A DNA stretch of 41,853 nt from an uncultured bacterium. GTDB lineage: Bacteria > Bacillota_I > Bacilli_A > RF39 > UBA660. The translations under genes were made by a program, and so were the position numbers. The notes below the pieces were generated by a model, which was not told where the DNA came from, did not search any database, and saw only the letters and a list, made by a program, of their open reading frames with translations. The stretch is taken from NCBI GenBank assembly GCA_947169285.1, contig CAMVPB010000008.1, positions 1-41,853 of the forward strand, read 5' to 3'. This document shows, piece after piece, positions 17,067 through 24,242 of this stretch; positions within the stretch are counted from its first letter, which is position 1, and each line of letters starts with the position of its first letter.

Positions 17067-18330
17067 CATATTCAAATTCAAAATCTAGTATTTTTACTAT
17101 ATCTCCTTCTTTAGCACCAAGAGACTTTAATTCATCATCAACGCCAATATGTTTTAATTTTCTAGCAAATCTCATAGCTGATTCATCACTATTAAATCTT
17201 GTCATTTTGAAAAGTTTTTCTAACTTTTCTCCACTTATTATCCAAGTATCTCCTTCTTTAGTAATTTTATATGGTTTTTCATTTTTAAATTCATATAATA
17301 CATAACTTTCTAATTCATGCTCTTTGTAAACAGTTTCATCAGGAATAGACTTAAGTTTCTCATTAATAGCATTTATTAACTTATCTACTCCTTCATGAGT
17401 AACAGCGCTTATTTCATAAATTTCTTTATCAGGAAATTCTTTTTTAAACTTATTTAAATTTTCTTCAAATGTTGGCAAATCTTTTTTATTTGCAACTATT
17501 ATTTCTTCTTTGTTATATAGTTTTTCACTATATTTTTTAATTTCATTTCTTATTATTTTATAGTCATCAATTACATTTCTTCCATCAGTTTCACTCATAT
17601 CTAATACATGACAAATTAATTTAGTACGAGATGCATGTTTTAAAAATTTATCACCAAGACCTACTCCTTCAGAAGAACCCTCAATAAGTCCTGGAAGATC
17701 TGCGATTACAAATGAATCATCATGTACTTTTACAGCACCTAAATTTGGTGATAATGTTGTAAAATGATATGCAGCAATTTTAGGTTTAGACGCACTTACT
17801 ACACTTATTAATGAACTTTTACCAACAGAAGGAAATCCAACAAGTCCAACATCTGCTAAAAGCATTAATTCACATTTAACTATTCTCTCTTCTCCAGGTT
17901 CACCAAGTTCGCTAGTAAAAGGTGCTTTATTCTTATTAGTTCTAAAAGCATAATTACCTTTTCCACCTCTTCCACCTTTTGCTATAACACAAGTTTGTCC
18001 TTCATTAACTAAATCACAAATAACAAGTCCCGTTTCTTCATCTTTAATAGATGTCCCAATTGGAACTTCAATTATAGTATCTTCAGCAGTAAAACCCGTC
18101 TTATTCATTCCTGAACCATTGCCACCATTTTCTGCTTTTATATTTTTTTTATACCTTAAATCAATTAAAGTTTTTAAGCCACTCACTGCTTTAAAAATTA
18201 CATCTGCTCCTTTACCACCATTACCACCATCAGGGCCTCCAAATTCAACATATTTTTCATGTCTAAAAGATGTAGAACCATCCCCGCCATTACCAGCTTT
18301 AACTTTAATTATTACTTCATCTATAAACAT
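17050..18330 (-). CDS. obg: GTPase Obg (CgtA)
   Basis: Essential ribosome-associated GTPase involved in 50S maturation and, in Bacillus, the stress and sporulation responses. The 426-residue protein has the glycine-rich Obg fold (GNGGDGSTSFRHEKYVEFGGP), the G domain with GFPSVGKSSLI (G1, near residue 170), HFTTLSPNLG (G2), ADLPGLIEG (G3) and NKKD (G4), and a C-terminal OCT domain (TWIISGEKLEKLFKMTRFNSDESAMRFARKL). GGTGAT precedes the ATG. The common upstream partners rplU and rpmA are absent; a putative peptidase gene ends 37 bases upstream. Confidence 0.97.
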   Translation of the reverse strand: MFIDEVIIKVKAGNGGDGSTSFRHEKYVEFGGPDGGNGGKGADVIFKAVSGLKTLIDLRYKKNIKAENGGNGSGMNKTGFTAEDTIIEVPIGTSIKDEETGLVICDLVNEGQTCVIAKGGRGGKGNYAFRTNKNKAPFTSELGEPGEERIVKCELMLLADVGLVGFPSVGKSSLISVVSASKPKIAAYHFTTLSPNLGAVKVHDDSFVIADLPGLIEGSSEGVGLGDKFLKHASRTKLICHVLDMSETDGRNVIDDYKIIRNEIKKYSEKLYNKEEIIVANKKDLPTFEENLNKFKKEFPDKEIYEISAVTHEGVDKLINAINEKLKSIPDETVYKEHELESYVLYEFKNEKPYKITKEGDTWIISGEKLEKLFKMTRFNSDESAMRFARKLKHIGVDDELKSLGAKEGDIVKILDFEFEYEDHIY

Positions 18331-18367
18331 ATCATCACCAACCCTACTATTTATATTTTATCATATT

Positions 18368-19114
18368 TTACTTTTTCGTTAAACTCTTTACAAATTCTAC
18401 ATTACTTTTATCTTCTAAATTTACTTCATAATAATCAAGCAATGATTTTAAAGTTCCATTCCCTGTATATATTTTGGAATAATTATCCATAAATTCTTTA
18501 TCATTTTTAAACCATTCATATAACACAATTGAATATAAACTTCCTAAAACATATTTAAAATGATATTCAATGCCTTCATAATCTATTATTTCTTTATCAG
18601 CACATTCTACATATTTATTTGTATTAAATAAAAGAATACTTTTTATTACATAATCAATATAACTTTTCCTTAATTCATTAATATCATAATAATCTTTCAA
18701 ACCATCTATAAATAAAAATTGATTTAAAAGTGGTAATACTTCACTATGAGATTCTTCACAATCCAATTTGATAATATTTTCATTATTTAAAGCGTGAGTA
18801 CATTCGTGAACTAAAATAGAAGTTGAAAAAGCATTCTTAAGTGTTGGCGTAAGTATCCTAACTTCATTATTTTCATTAATATGCATTCCACCTTCAGTCC
18901 AAGGGACTTCTTTCATTGAATAAATATATCTTTTTAAAGCAGAAAATACTTTTTGATCATTATTAGATATTTTTCTAAAGAATTCTCCCGTTAAAGTTAT
19001 TCCATCACTTTTTATAATTGGAATATTCTTTATTAAAGGCTCAGAATAATTAATACCAATTGACATTTTATATAAAGACGTTATATTATCTACTAAATCT
19101 TCACTATACTCCAT
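18368..19114 (-). CDS. Putative zinc metallopeptidase-like protein
   Basis: A 248-residue protein without a family name that I recognise. It carries an HExxH zinc motif (LVHECTHALN, His103 and His107 with Glu104), followed 14-18 residues later by CEESHSE, whose glutamates could give a third ligand in gluzincin fashion. No signal peptide or membrane segment is obvious, so it is probably cytoplasmic. The ATG at 19114 follows GAGGTG closely; a GTG at 19118-19120 is the alternative. It has its own strong promoter overlapping the 3' end of the upstream phosphoesterase gene. The zinc-peptidase role rests on the motif alone. Confidence 0.65.
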   Translation of the reverse strand: MEYSEDLVDNITSLYKMSIGINYSEPLIKNIPIIKSDGITLTGEFFRKISNNDQKVFSALKRYIYSMKEVPWTEGGMHINENNEVRILTPTLKNAFSTSILVHECTHALNNENIIKLDCEESHSEVLPLLNQFLFIDGLKDYYDINELRKSYIDYVIKSILLFNTNKYVECADKEIIDYEGIEYHFKYVLGSLYSIVLYEWFKNDKEFMDNYSKIYTGNGTLKSLLDYYEVNLEDKSNVEFVKSLTKK

Positions 19115-19136
19115 ATTCACCTCAAACTTGATTGAT

Positions 19137-19165
19137 ATTATAATCTATTTGTCATTTTAAATCAA
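19137..19165 (-). promoter_or_regulatory. Promoter of the peptidase-like gene
   Basis: TTGATT (19160-19165) lies in the last codons of the upstream gene, then a 17-base spacer and TATAAT (19137-19142) on the minus strand. Confidence 0.75.
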
Positions 19166-19994
19166 TAATTGTTATTTCTTTATTATATAAAAAGTTAAAT
19201 TTTTTTAAAAATTCAGGATGAGAAAATGTAGTTATACCTTTAGAAATAACTATGTTCATATTTTTAATTTTATGAACACCTCTTACATATTTAGGAAAAA
19301 GTTTAAGACTTGGAGATATTAATCCTCTACCGTTTTTTCTTATTTCTAAAAATTCAGGTAAAGCACCATTATGCATATGACCAGATAATATTAAATTAAT
19401 ATTATTAGTTATATCAGGCAAATTCTCATAATTAATCTTTTTAGTTATTGAATATGGTGAATGAAGTAACATTATTTTATAATTATTATTTTTATTTATA
19501 TTTACTGGATGTCTATAAAATTCTTTATAAAAATTATCTTTATTTCTATCATTAAACCACTCTACAGAAGGAACATATCCTATAAAGTCTATATTCCCCA
19601 AAGTTATTGATTCATTATTTAAAAAGTAAACATTTTTAAATTTATTTAAACTATAAAACCAATTTAAAGAGTATTCTTTATAATAATTTGTATAAGAATA
19701 TCTTTGATCATGATTACCCATTACTATTAATGTTTTAGCAATTTCACCTAAAGATTTAATAAAGTTTTCTATAATATTTTTAGAATTTACATTTTCAAGC
19801 ACACTGGATTTATCCAATATATCACCAGATATAGTTATATAATCCGGTTTTAAATTTTTAATTTTAATTAATAATTCATTATATAAACTATTATTGGAAT
19901 CAATATCATGATGAATATCACTTATTAAGCATATCCTTTTATTTAAATTTTTATTCGTATTTATAACATATTTTACTTCTTTAATTTTATTCAT
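19152..19994 (-). CDS. Metallophosphoesterase, calcineurin-like, 280 residues
   Basis: Calcineurin-like phosphoesterase with the full metal-site series: LISDIHHD (DxH), ITISGDILD (GDxxD), VMGNHDQR (GNHD), a histidine in MLLHSPYS and LSGHMHNG (GHxH). No signal peptide or membrane segment is seen, although related YkuE-like enzymes are membrane-bound. The substrate is unknown. There is no Shine-Dalgarno: a TATAAT (20001-20006) ends six bases before the ATG, which places the RNA start on the start codon and suggests a leaderless mRNA. It follows a larger phosphoesterase gene with its own terminator. Confidence 0.88.
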   Translation of the reverse strand: MNKIKEVKYVINTNKNLNKRICLISDIHHDIDSNNSLYNELLIKIKNLKPDYITISGDILDKSSVLENVNSKNIIENFIKSLGEIAKTLIVMGNHDQRYSYTNYYKEYSLNWFYSLNKFKNVYFLNNESITLGNIDFIGYVPSVEWFNDRNKDNFYKEFYRHPVNINKNNNYKIMLLHSPYSITKKINYENLPDITNNINLILSGHMHNGALPEFLEIRKNGRGLISPSLKLFPKYVRGVHKIKNMNIVISKGITTFSHPEFLKKFNFLYNKEITIIDLK

Positions 19995-20000
19995 AGTATA

Positions 20001-20006
20001 ATTATA
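20001..20006 (-). promoter_or_regulatory. -10 box giving a leaderless transcript
   Basis: TATAAT on the minus strand, then six bases, then the ATG of the 280-residue phosphoesterase. No clear -35 box and no ribosome-binding site. Confidence 0.5.
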
Positions 20007-20032
20007 TAATTTTTTATTAATTTTATAAAGAA

Positions 20033-20055
20033 AAAGATAAGAATATCTTATCTTT
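20033..20055 (-). terminator. Terminator of the 685-residue phosphoesterase gene
   Basis: AAAGATAAGA/TCTTATCTTT perfect 10-bp stem with a three-base loop, overlapping the stop codon and followed by a T-run on the minus strand. Confidence 0.8.
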
Positions 20056-22105
20056 CAAATGTTAATATTTTATTTTTAATGTATTTTTTAGGGTTTTCCC
20101 AATCATTCTTTCTAACGTCATTTTGATCAAATATCATTGGTTCCTCTTTAATATAATGGATATCACCATGTTCATCATACCAGATAGTTATAAATATATC
20201 TCCCATTAAGTTAGGAATTTCTTGTTTCATCATAAATGAAGATACATCTACATTACAAGGACATAAAAATGTATGAATATTCCTATATAGCATATAATAA
20301 ACTTTATGATAATGGCCTCTTAAAGAAATATTAGGTTTTGTATTAGATGCCATTTGGTCTATACCATTTTGTGGTTTAGTTGAAAGGATTCTAGATGTTC
20401 CTCCTCCTGGATGAAATATTTCCATCTTACAATTATCAAAATTATAAAATGCTTTATCTTGTCCTAAATATTCAATATCAGGTCTTATTTCAGAAAGTTT
20501 TTCAGCTAAAACTTGACCATAATTAAATAAGTGTGTTTCATCATGACTACCTTGTATAACATGCCATTTCATTCCTTTATATTTAGGAAGTAATCTAGCA
20601 GCTTCTAGTAATTGGCCACTATATCCCATTGCAAGATCATAAAGTTCATGAACATGTTTAGGTCTTACTCTAGTATAATCTCCATCAGTAATATCTCCAA
20701 CGTGAAATATATCAGTAATACCTCTATTGTATGCTTCATATACTGCAGTATTAGTCATACTTGGTTGAGAATAAATACTTCCAATATGCGTATCAGATAC
20801 CACTAAGAATTCTTTTTTAGTTAATTCTTCTTTTGGAGGTTTAACTTCTGAATGGACTCTTTTATGAGTAAATTTATGAATTACTATATCATTACCAACA
20901 TCTGTTATTTCAATTTCTCTTCCATATTCTTGAAGAATAGTTAAAATACCCATAAGTTCAGCATCAGACATTTCAAATCTATTTCTTAAAGATGAAAAGC
21001 TTTCTTCTTTTCTCATCAATCTATAAAATTTATCAGCAAGTTCAAAATAAGCATGAGAATTCTTAGTGTTTTCTTTTACTCTAACAAAGTTATTCTCATC
21101 ATCTTTTTTAATATTTAATTTAGGTGTATCTAAATAAGTCTTCTTAGATGGCATATAGTATGGAGAATACTCTGGAACTAATTTTTTTAACTTACCCGTT
21201 TTGGTATAAGTTATATCCAATGTTAAAGCACTAACAACATTTTGCTCATAATCATCTTTCATTTTTGGAGTACGTGATGCAACTGAAGGTGCAGTAAATA
21301 TTTGAGTATCTCTTATTTGTGGAAAATGTTGTTCACTTTGAGTTCCCCCTAATATAATAGCATCATAGTCTTCATAAGATGGCATTGATCTACTATATTG
21401 TTGAGGAGGATAAGCAATTGTATATGCTTTGCTTCCTTTTTTAAGTTGTTCTACCTTTAATGAAACGTTGTTAAAGAACAAAGTACAACTTTTAGGCCCA
21501 AGGTAAATCATATCCTCTCTCCTATCAGAAATATACTTACCAACATCTAATTGCTTAGCACATTTATGTTCATTATTTCCGGTTATAAATAATGTTTTTA
21601 TACCTTCAACTTCTGGATAATATTCTATCAAATGATCTGCTTGTGCTTTAGCATCATTAGTAATTAAACTACTACCAAATTCTAAAGCATCTTTGCCTCT
21701 ATAAGTTCCTTCAATTAAATTACCAGCAACAACTACATATTTAATACCTTCTGAAGCAAATTTTCTATACATATCATTTAAAACAGATATCTGTTCATTT
21801 TTAGAACCAAATCTAAGTTCAGATATGAATCCAATTTTAGTGTGGTCATCTAAATCTTCTTCAATTCTATAAGTATTCTCTTTAGCAAGATCAGGGTGGT
21901 CATTTCTTACAACATATGCATTACCATCTTTTTCATAATAAGATATATTCATTCCTTTATCCTTAAGTTCTCTAATATATCCCATTACCTCAAGCTCAGT
22001 TTTACCTAAACTTCTAGATAAACTTTCCAAAGTTCTTTCTTTTTCAATAGAATCTTTTAATAAATTTAAACATTCTTCTTTAATTTTTAATTCATTATTT
22101 TCCAT
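20048..22105 (-). CDS. Tandem metallophosphoesterase with a degenerate first half
   Basis: A 685-residue protein with an internally repeated plan. Residues 5-68 look like a winged helix (TLESLSRSLGKTELEVMGYI); 90-310 form a phosphoesterase-like domain whose metal motifs are altered (SELR at 95-98, AGNLIEG at 127-133, GNNEH at 176-180, GTQSEQH at 254-260). Residues 350-412 look like a second winged helix (SSLRNRFEMSDAELMGIL), and 430-640 a second phosphoesterase with motifs kept: SDTH (437-440), GDITDGD (470-476), GSHD (519-522, Ser for the usual Asn), FHPGG (564-568) and GHYH (597-600). It is probably cytoplasmic. Winged helices suggest nucleic acid binding, but that is inference. GGAGGG precedes the ATG. 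I cannot name a characterised family. Confidence 0.75.
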   Translation of the reverse strand: MENNELKIKEECLNLLKDSIEKERTLESLSRSLGKTELEVMGYIRELKDKGMNISYYEKDGNAYVVRNDHPDLAKENTYRIEEDLDDHTKIGFISELRFGSKNEQISVLNDMYRKFASEGIKYVVVAGNLIEGTYRGKDALEFGSSLITNDAKAQADHLIEYYPEVEGIKTLFITGNNEHKCAKQLDVGKYISDRREDMIYLGPKSCTLFFNNVSLKVEQLKKGSKAYTIAYPPQQYSRSMPSYEDYDAIILGGTQSEQHFPQIRDTQIFTAPSVASRTPKMKDDYEQNVVSALTLDITYTKTGKLKKLVPEYSPYYMPSKKTYLDTPKLNIKKDDENNFVRVKENTKNSHAYFELADKFYRLMRKEESFSSLRNRFEMSDAELMGILTILQEYGREIEITDVGNDIVIHKFTHKRVHSEVKPPKEELTKKEFLVVSDTHIGSIYSQPSMTNTAVYEAYNRGITDIFHVGDITDGDYTRVRPKHVHELYDLAMGYSGQLLEAARLLPKYKGMKWHVIQGSHDETHLFNYGQVLAEKLSEIRPDIEYLGQDKAFYNFDNCKMEIFHPGGGTSRILSTKPQNGIDQMASNTKPNISLRGHYHKVYYMLYRNIHTFLCPCNVDVSSFMMKQEIPNLMGDIFITIWYDEHGDIHYIKEEPMIFDQNDVRKNDWENPKKYIKNKILTFER

Positions 22106-22112
22106 AAGCCCT

Positions 22113-22163
22113 CCAAATTAAAAGACATAAATAAAATATAAATAAATTACTTATGTCCCTTTC
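22113..22163 (-). promoter_or_regulatory. Leader hairpin before the tandem phosphoesterase gene
   Basis: On the minus strand GACATAA and TTATGTC form a 7-bp inverted repeat in the predicted leader; a TATAAT candidate lies further upstream near 22195. Function unknown. Confidence 0.35.
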
Positions 22164-22226
22164 TATTTTTTTTACTCTAAATTAATTATATATTATAATT
22201 TTTATAAATACAATAATTAAAAAAAA

Positions 22227-22250
22227 GAAATTAAAAAATATTTTAATTTC
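22227..22250 (-). terminator. Terminator of uppS
   Basis: GAAATTAAAA/TTTTAATTTC stem spanning the uppS stop, with a run of eight Ts on the minus strand. Confidence 0.75.
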
Positions 22251-22947
22251 CTCCAAATCTTCTATGTCTTCTATTAAATATTTCTATTGCTTTATCAAAT
22301 TCTAATTCATTAAAATCAGGAAATAAAGTTTCTGGAAAATAATATTCTGCATATGAAGATTGCCATAACATAAAGTTACTTATTCTCATTTCTCCACTAG
22401 TTCTTATTACATAGTCTACTGGTGGAAGCTCATAATACATATTTTTATTTACTAATTCTTTATCAATATCATCAATATTTATATTACTATTTTTTACTTT
22501 ATTAGAAATCTTTTTAACCATATCAACTATTTCGTCTTGAGATCCATAATTCAAACAAATATTTAAAACTGTTCCAGTATTATTTTTAGAATCATTTTCC
22601 ATTTTTATAATAGCTTTTACAACATTTTTAGGAAGTCCTTCTCTTCTTCCGGAAAATAATACTTTAACATTATCTTCAATTAAAAATTTAAAATCATTAG
22701 TAAACATTTCAATAAATAAATTCATTAGATAATTAACTTCACTTGCTTCTCTTTTAAAATTCTCTGTTGAAAAAGCATATAAAGATAAATAATTAAGACC
22801 AAGTTTATTTATATGCTTACATAATTTCTTAAGGTTTTCGGCTCCCGCTTTATGGCCAGCACTTCTGGGTAGCCCTCTCTTGGTTGCCCACCTTCCATTT
22901 CCATCCATTATAATACCTATATGATTAGGTAATTTTAATTCTTCCAT
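22243..22947 (-). CDS. uppS: Undecaprenyl diphosphate synthase (cis-prenyltransferase)
   Basis: Makes the C55 lipid carrier for peptidoglycan and other wall polymers from farnesyl and isopentenyl diphosphates. The 234-residue product shows HIGIIMDGNGRWA with catalytic Asp15, RSAGHKAGAENL, LSLYAFSTENFKR, LNICLNYGSQDEIV, DYVIRTSGEMRISNFMLWQSSYAEYYF and the C-terminal FNRRHRRFGG. GGTGAT is the ribosome-binding site. The usual downstream partners (cdsA, dxr) are missing here. Confidence 0.97.
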   Translation of the reverse strand: MEELKLPNHIGIIMDGNGRWATKRGLPRSAGHKAGAENLKKLCKHINKLGLNYLSLYAFSTENFKREASEVNYLMNLFIEMFTNDFKFLIEDNVKVLFSGRREGLPKNVVKAIIKMENDSKNNTGTVLNICLNYGSQDEIVDMVKKISNKVKNSNINIDDIDKELVNKNMYYELPPVDYVIRTSGEMRISNFMLWQSSYAEYYFPETLFPDFNELEFDKAIEIFNRRHRRFGGN

Positions 22948-23085
22948 AACATCACCAATATAATTTTATAAAATTTATTGAAATTTGTACATATTTATAT
23001 TTTATATAATTATAAATTAAAAATGCTTTTTACAGAAACTAAATTGTGTATATTAGTTATATTATTGAATTTCAAAAATACTCGT

Positions 23086-23114
23086 TTGCAGCATTATTTT
23101 TAATATGTTAATAT
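23086..23114 (+). promoter_or_regulatory. Promoter of the small hydrophobic peptide mRNA
   Basis: TTGCAG (23086-23091), 17 bases, TAATAT (23109-23114) on the plus strand, giving an RNA start near 23121. Confidence 0.6.
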
Positions 23115-23148
23115 GACTTAGACACATCTTAATAGAGGTTAGTGTGTG

Positions 23149-23175
23149 CTCCTTTATACTATAAATGTAAAGGAG
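23149..23175 (+). promoter_or_regulatory. Hairpin hiding the ribosome-binding site
   Basis: CTCCTTTA (23149-23156) is perfectly complementary to TAAAGGAG (23168-23175), which contains the Shine-Dalgarno of the 26-codon gene. The folded leader should block translation. Confidence 0.75.
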
Positions 23176-23185
23176 GTGATGATTT

Positions 23186-23266
23186 ATGACTAAACGCGAA
23201 TTTCCATATTTTATTATAATCATCCTCTTGTTTGTATCTTTGTTTATAGCATTGATATTTAAATAA
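23186..23266 (+). CDS. 26-residue hydrophobic peptide, probable type I toxin
   Basis: A very short gene with a strong AAAGGAGG site. The peptide starts MTKREFPYF and continues with a nearly unbroken membrane-spanning run (IIIILLFVSLFIALIF) ending in Lys. This charge-hydrophobic-charge plan is typical of small membrane toxins of type I systems (TxpA/BsrG/Fst-like or the so-called holin-like toxins), though I see no clear match to a named family. The surrounding RNA has the expected control features: a sequestered ribosome-binding site, end-to-end pairing, and a convergent antisense terminator. Toxicity is inference; a small regulatory membrane peptide is the alternative. Confidence 0.65.
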   Translation: MTKREFPYFIIIILLFVSLFIALIFK

Positions 23267-23339
23267 AAAGCACACTATCCTTGATAAGGGATAGTGTGAG
23301 CTACGAAAGTGGAGCACACCTACTCTTTAAGGTGTGTCC
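23262..23339 (-). ncRNA. Candidate antisense RNA (antitoxin)
   Basis: A minus-strand TATAAT at 23346-23351 (weak -35) would start an RNA near 23339. It would end at a strong terminator formed by CACACTATCC/GGATAGTGTG (23271-23298) followed on the minus strand by CTTTTTATTT. This RNA of about 75 bases would be fully complementary to the 3' part of the peptide mRNA and, through the direct repeat, partly to its leader. Existence is inferred from the terminator and layout. Confidence 0.5.
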
Positions 23340-23347
23340 TTTTTTAT
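23311..23347 (+). terminator. Terminator of the small peptide mRNA
   Basis: CACACCT/AGGTGTG stem followed by CCTTTTTT on the plus strand. The left arm also contains GGAGCACAC, complementary to the mRNA 5' leader. Confidence 0.8.
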
Positions 23348-23409
23348 TATATTCAAGTTTCCTTGACATATTCATTTTATCAAAAATACACCTTATTTTC
23401 AATAAACAC

Positions 23410-23438
23410 TTGATATTTTTAATGTTTTTTTATATAAT
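23410..23438 (+). promoter_or_regulatory. Promoter of rpsD
   Basis: TTGATA (23410-23415), 17 bases, TATAAT (23433-23438); RNA start near 23445. Confidence 0.85.
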
Positions 23439-23444
23439 GTATTA

Positions 23445-23602
23445 GTAAATTTAATTTGGCAGTGATATTTAAGTTTGTAATGTGTTTATTAATTAATTGT
23501 TTGTAAGTAACTAAGCCAAAGCGAAAGCATTAAAATAAACACCCTATGAATGATAATATTTATATTGCCTTGGTTTACAATTTTGTAAAGGAGGTATTTT
23601 TT
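23445..23602 (+). promoter_or_regulatory. Structured leader of rpsD, candidate S4 autoregulatory RNA
   Basis: The leader is about 155 bases long. TTTGGC (23455-23460) can pair with GCCAAA (23515-23520), and GTGTTTATT (23482-23490) with AATAAACAC (23534-23542). The two helices interleave, so together they would form a pseudoknot; a GCGAAAGC tetraloop motif lies at 23521-23528. B. subtilis rpsD is known to be repressed by S4 binding its leader, so the same control is likely here. Confidence 0.65.
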
Positions 23603-24196
23603 ATGTCAAGATATTTAGGACCTGTTTATAAGAAATCCAGAAGATTAGGTTTCTCAGTTCTAGAAACTGGTAAAGAAATAGCTAAAAGACCTACTGCTCC
23701 AGGACAACATGGAACTAGTAGAAAAAAATTAAGTGAATATGGTGTTCAATTACAAGAAAAGCAAAAAGTTAAAAACATGTATGGCCTTTCTGAAAAACAA
23801 TTTAGAAAAACTTTTGACAAAGCTGGTAAGAAAAAAGGTATTCACGGTACTAATTTCTTAATCGCTCTAGAAAGCAGATTAGATAATATCGTTTATCGTT
23901 TGGGTATGGCTAAAACAAGAGCTGCTGCTAGACAGCTTGTTAATCACGGTCATATTGCTGTAAATGGTAAAAGAGTTGATATTCCATCTTTTGAAGTAAA
24001 ACCAGGTATGGTTATTAGTGCTAAAACTGAAAATCATCCAGTTATTACTGAAAACTTATCAAATACAACTAATAGAGTTTCATATGTTAGTTGGGATGAT
24101 AAGAAACAAGAAGGAACTTATTTAAGATATCCTGAAAGAGAAGAACTAAATATGGATATTAACGAATCTATGATTGTAGAATTCTACAACAGATAA
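23603..24196 (+). CDS. rpsD: 30S ribosomal protein S4
   Basis: Primary 16S rRNA-binding protein that nucleates 30S assembly. The 197-residue product has [28 protein letters not shown], the helical domain [10 protein letters not shown], and the S4 RNA-binding domain [42 protein letters not shown]. It lacks the N-terminal cysteines of zinc-binding forms. The start at 23603 follows AAAGGAGG; an upstream in-frame ATG at 23546 lies inside the structured leader and is not the start. It is a single-gene transcript with its own promoter and terminator. Confidence 0.98.
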   Translation: MSRYLGPVYKKSRRLGFSVLETGKEIAKRPTAPGQHGTSRKKLSEYGVQLQEKQKVKNMYGLSEKQFRKTFDKAGKKKGIHGTNFLIALESRLDNIVYRLGMAKTRAAARQLVNHGHIAVNGKRVDIPSFEVKPGMVISAKTENHPVITENLSNTTNRVSYVSWDDKKQEGTYLRYPEREELNMDINESMIVEFYNR

Positions 24197-24207
24197 TAAA
24201 TTAAAAA

Positions 24208-24240
24208 TAAAACACAGATTTCAAATCTGTGTTTTTTGTT
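24208..24240. terminator. Bidirectional terminator between rpsD and ftsZ
   Basis: ACACAGAT/ATCTGTGT stem with T-runs to the right and A-runs to the left, serving both convergent transcripts. Confidence 0.85.
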
Positions 24241-24242
24241 TT

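Larger units (their letters stand above)
23140..23304 (+). repeat. Imperfect direct repeat flanking the small peptide gene
   Basis: TAGTGTGTGCTCC at 23140-23152 and TAGTGTGAGCTAC at 23292-23304 match at 11 of 13 positions in the same orientation. A minus-strand RNA covering the second copy would carry a near-complement of the mRNA 5' leader. Separately, GTGTGCTCC (23144-23152) is the exact complement of GGAGCACAC (23311-23319), so the mRNA can also pair with itself end to end. Confidence 0.65.

Noticed and set aside
23186-23266. Calling the 26-residue peptide Fst
   Set aside because: It lacks the conserved Fst-family pattern (for example the Pro-Ile-hydrophobic-Gly stretch and the charged Trp-containing tail). 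Only the RNA layout is similar.
23546-23602. Longer N-terminus for S4 starting at 23546
   Set aside because: The extra 19 residues are not S4-like and fall within the structured leader; the ATG at 23603 has a perfect ribosome-binding site.
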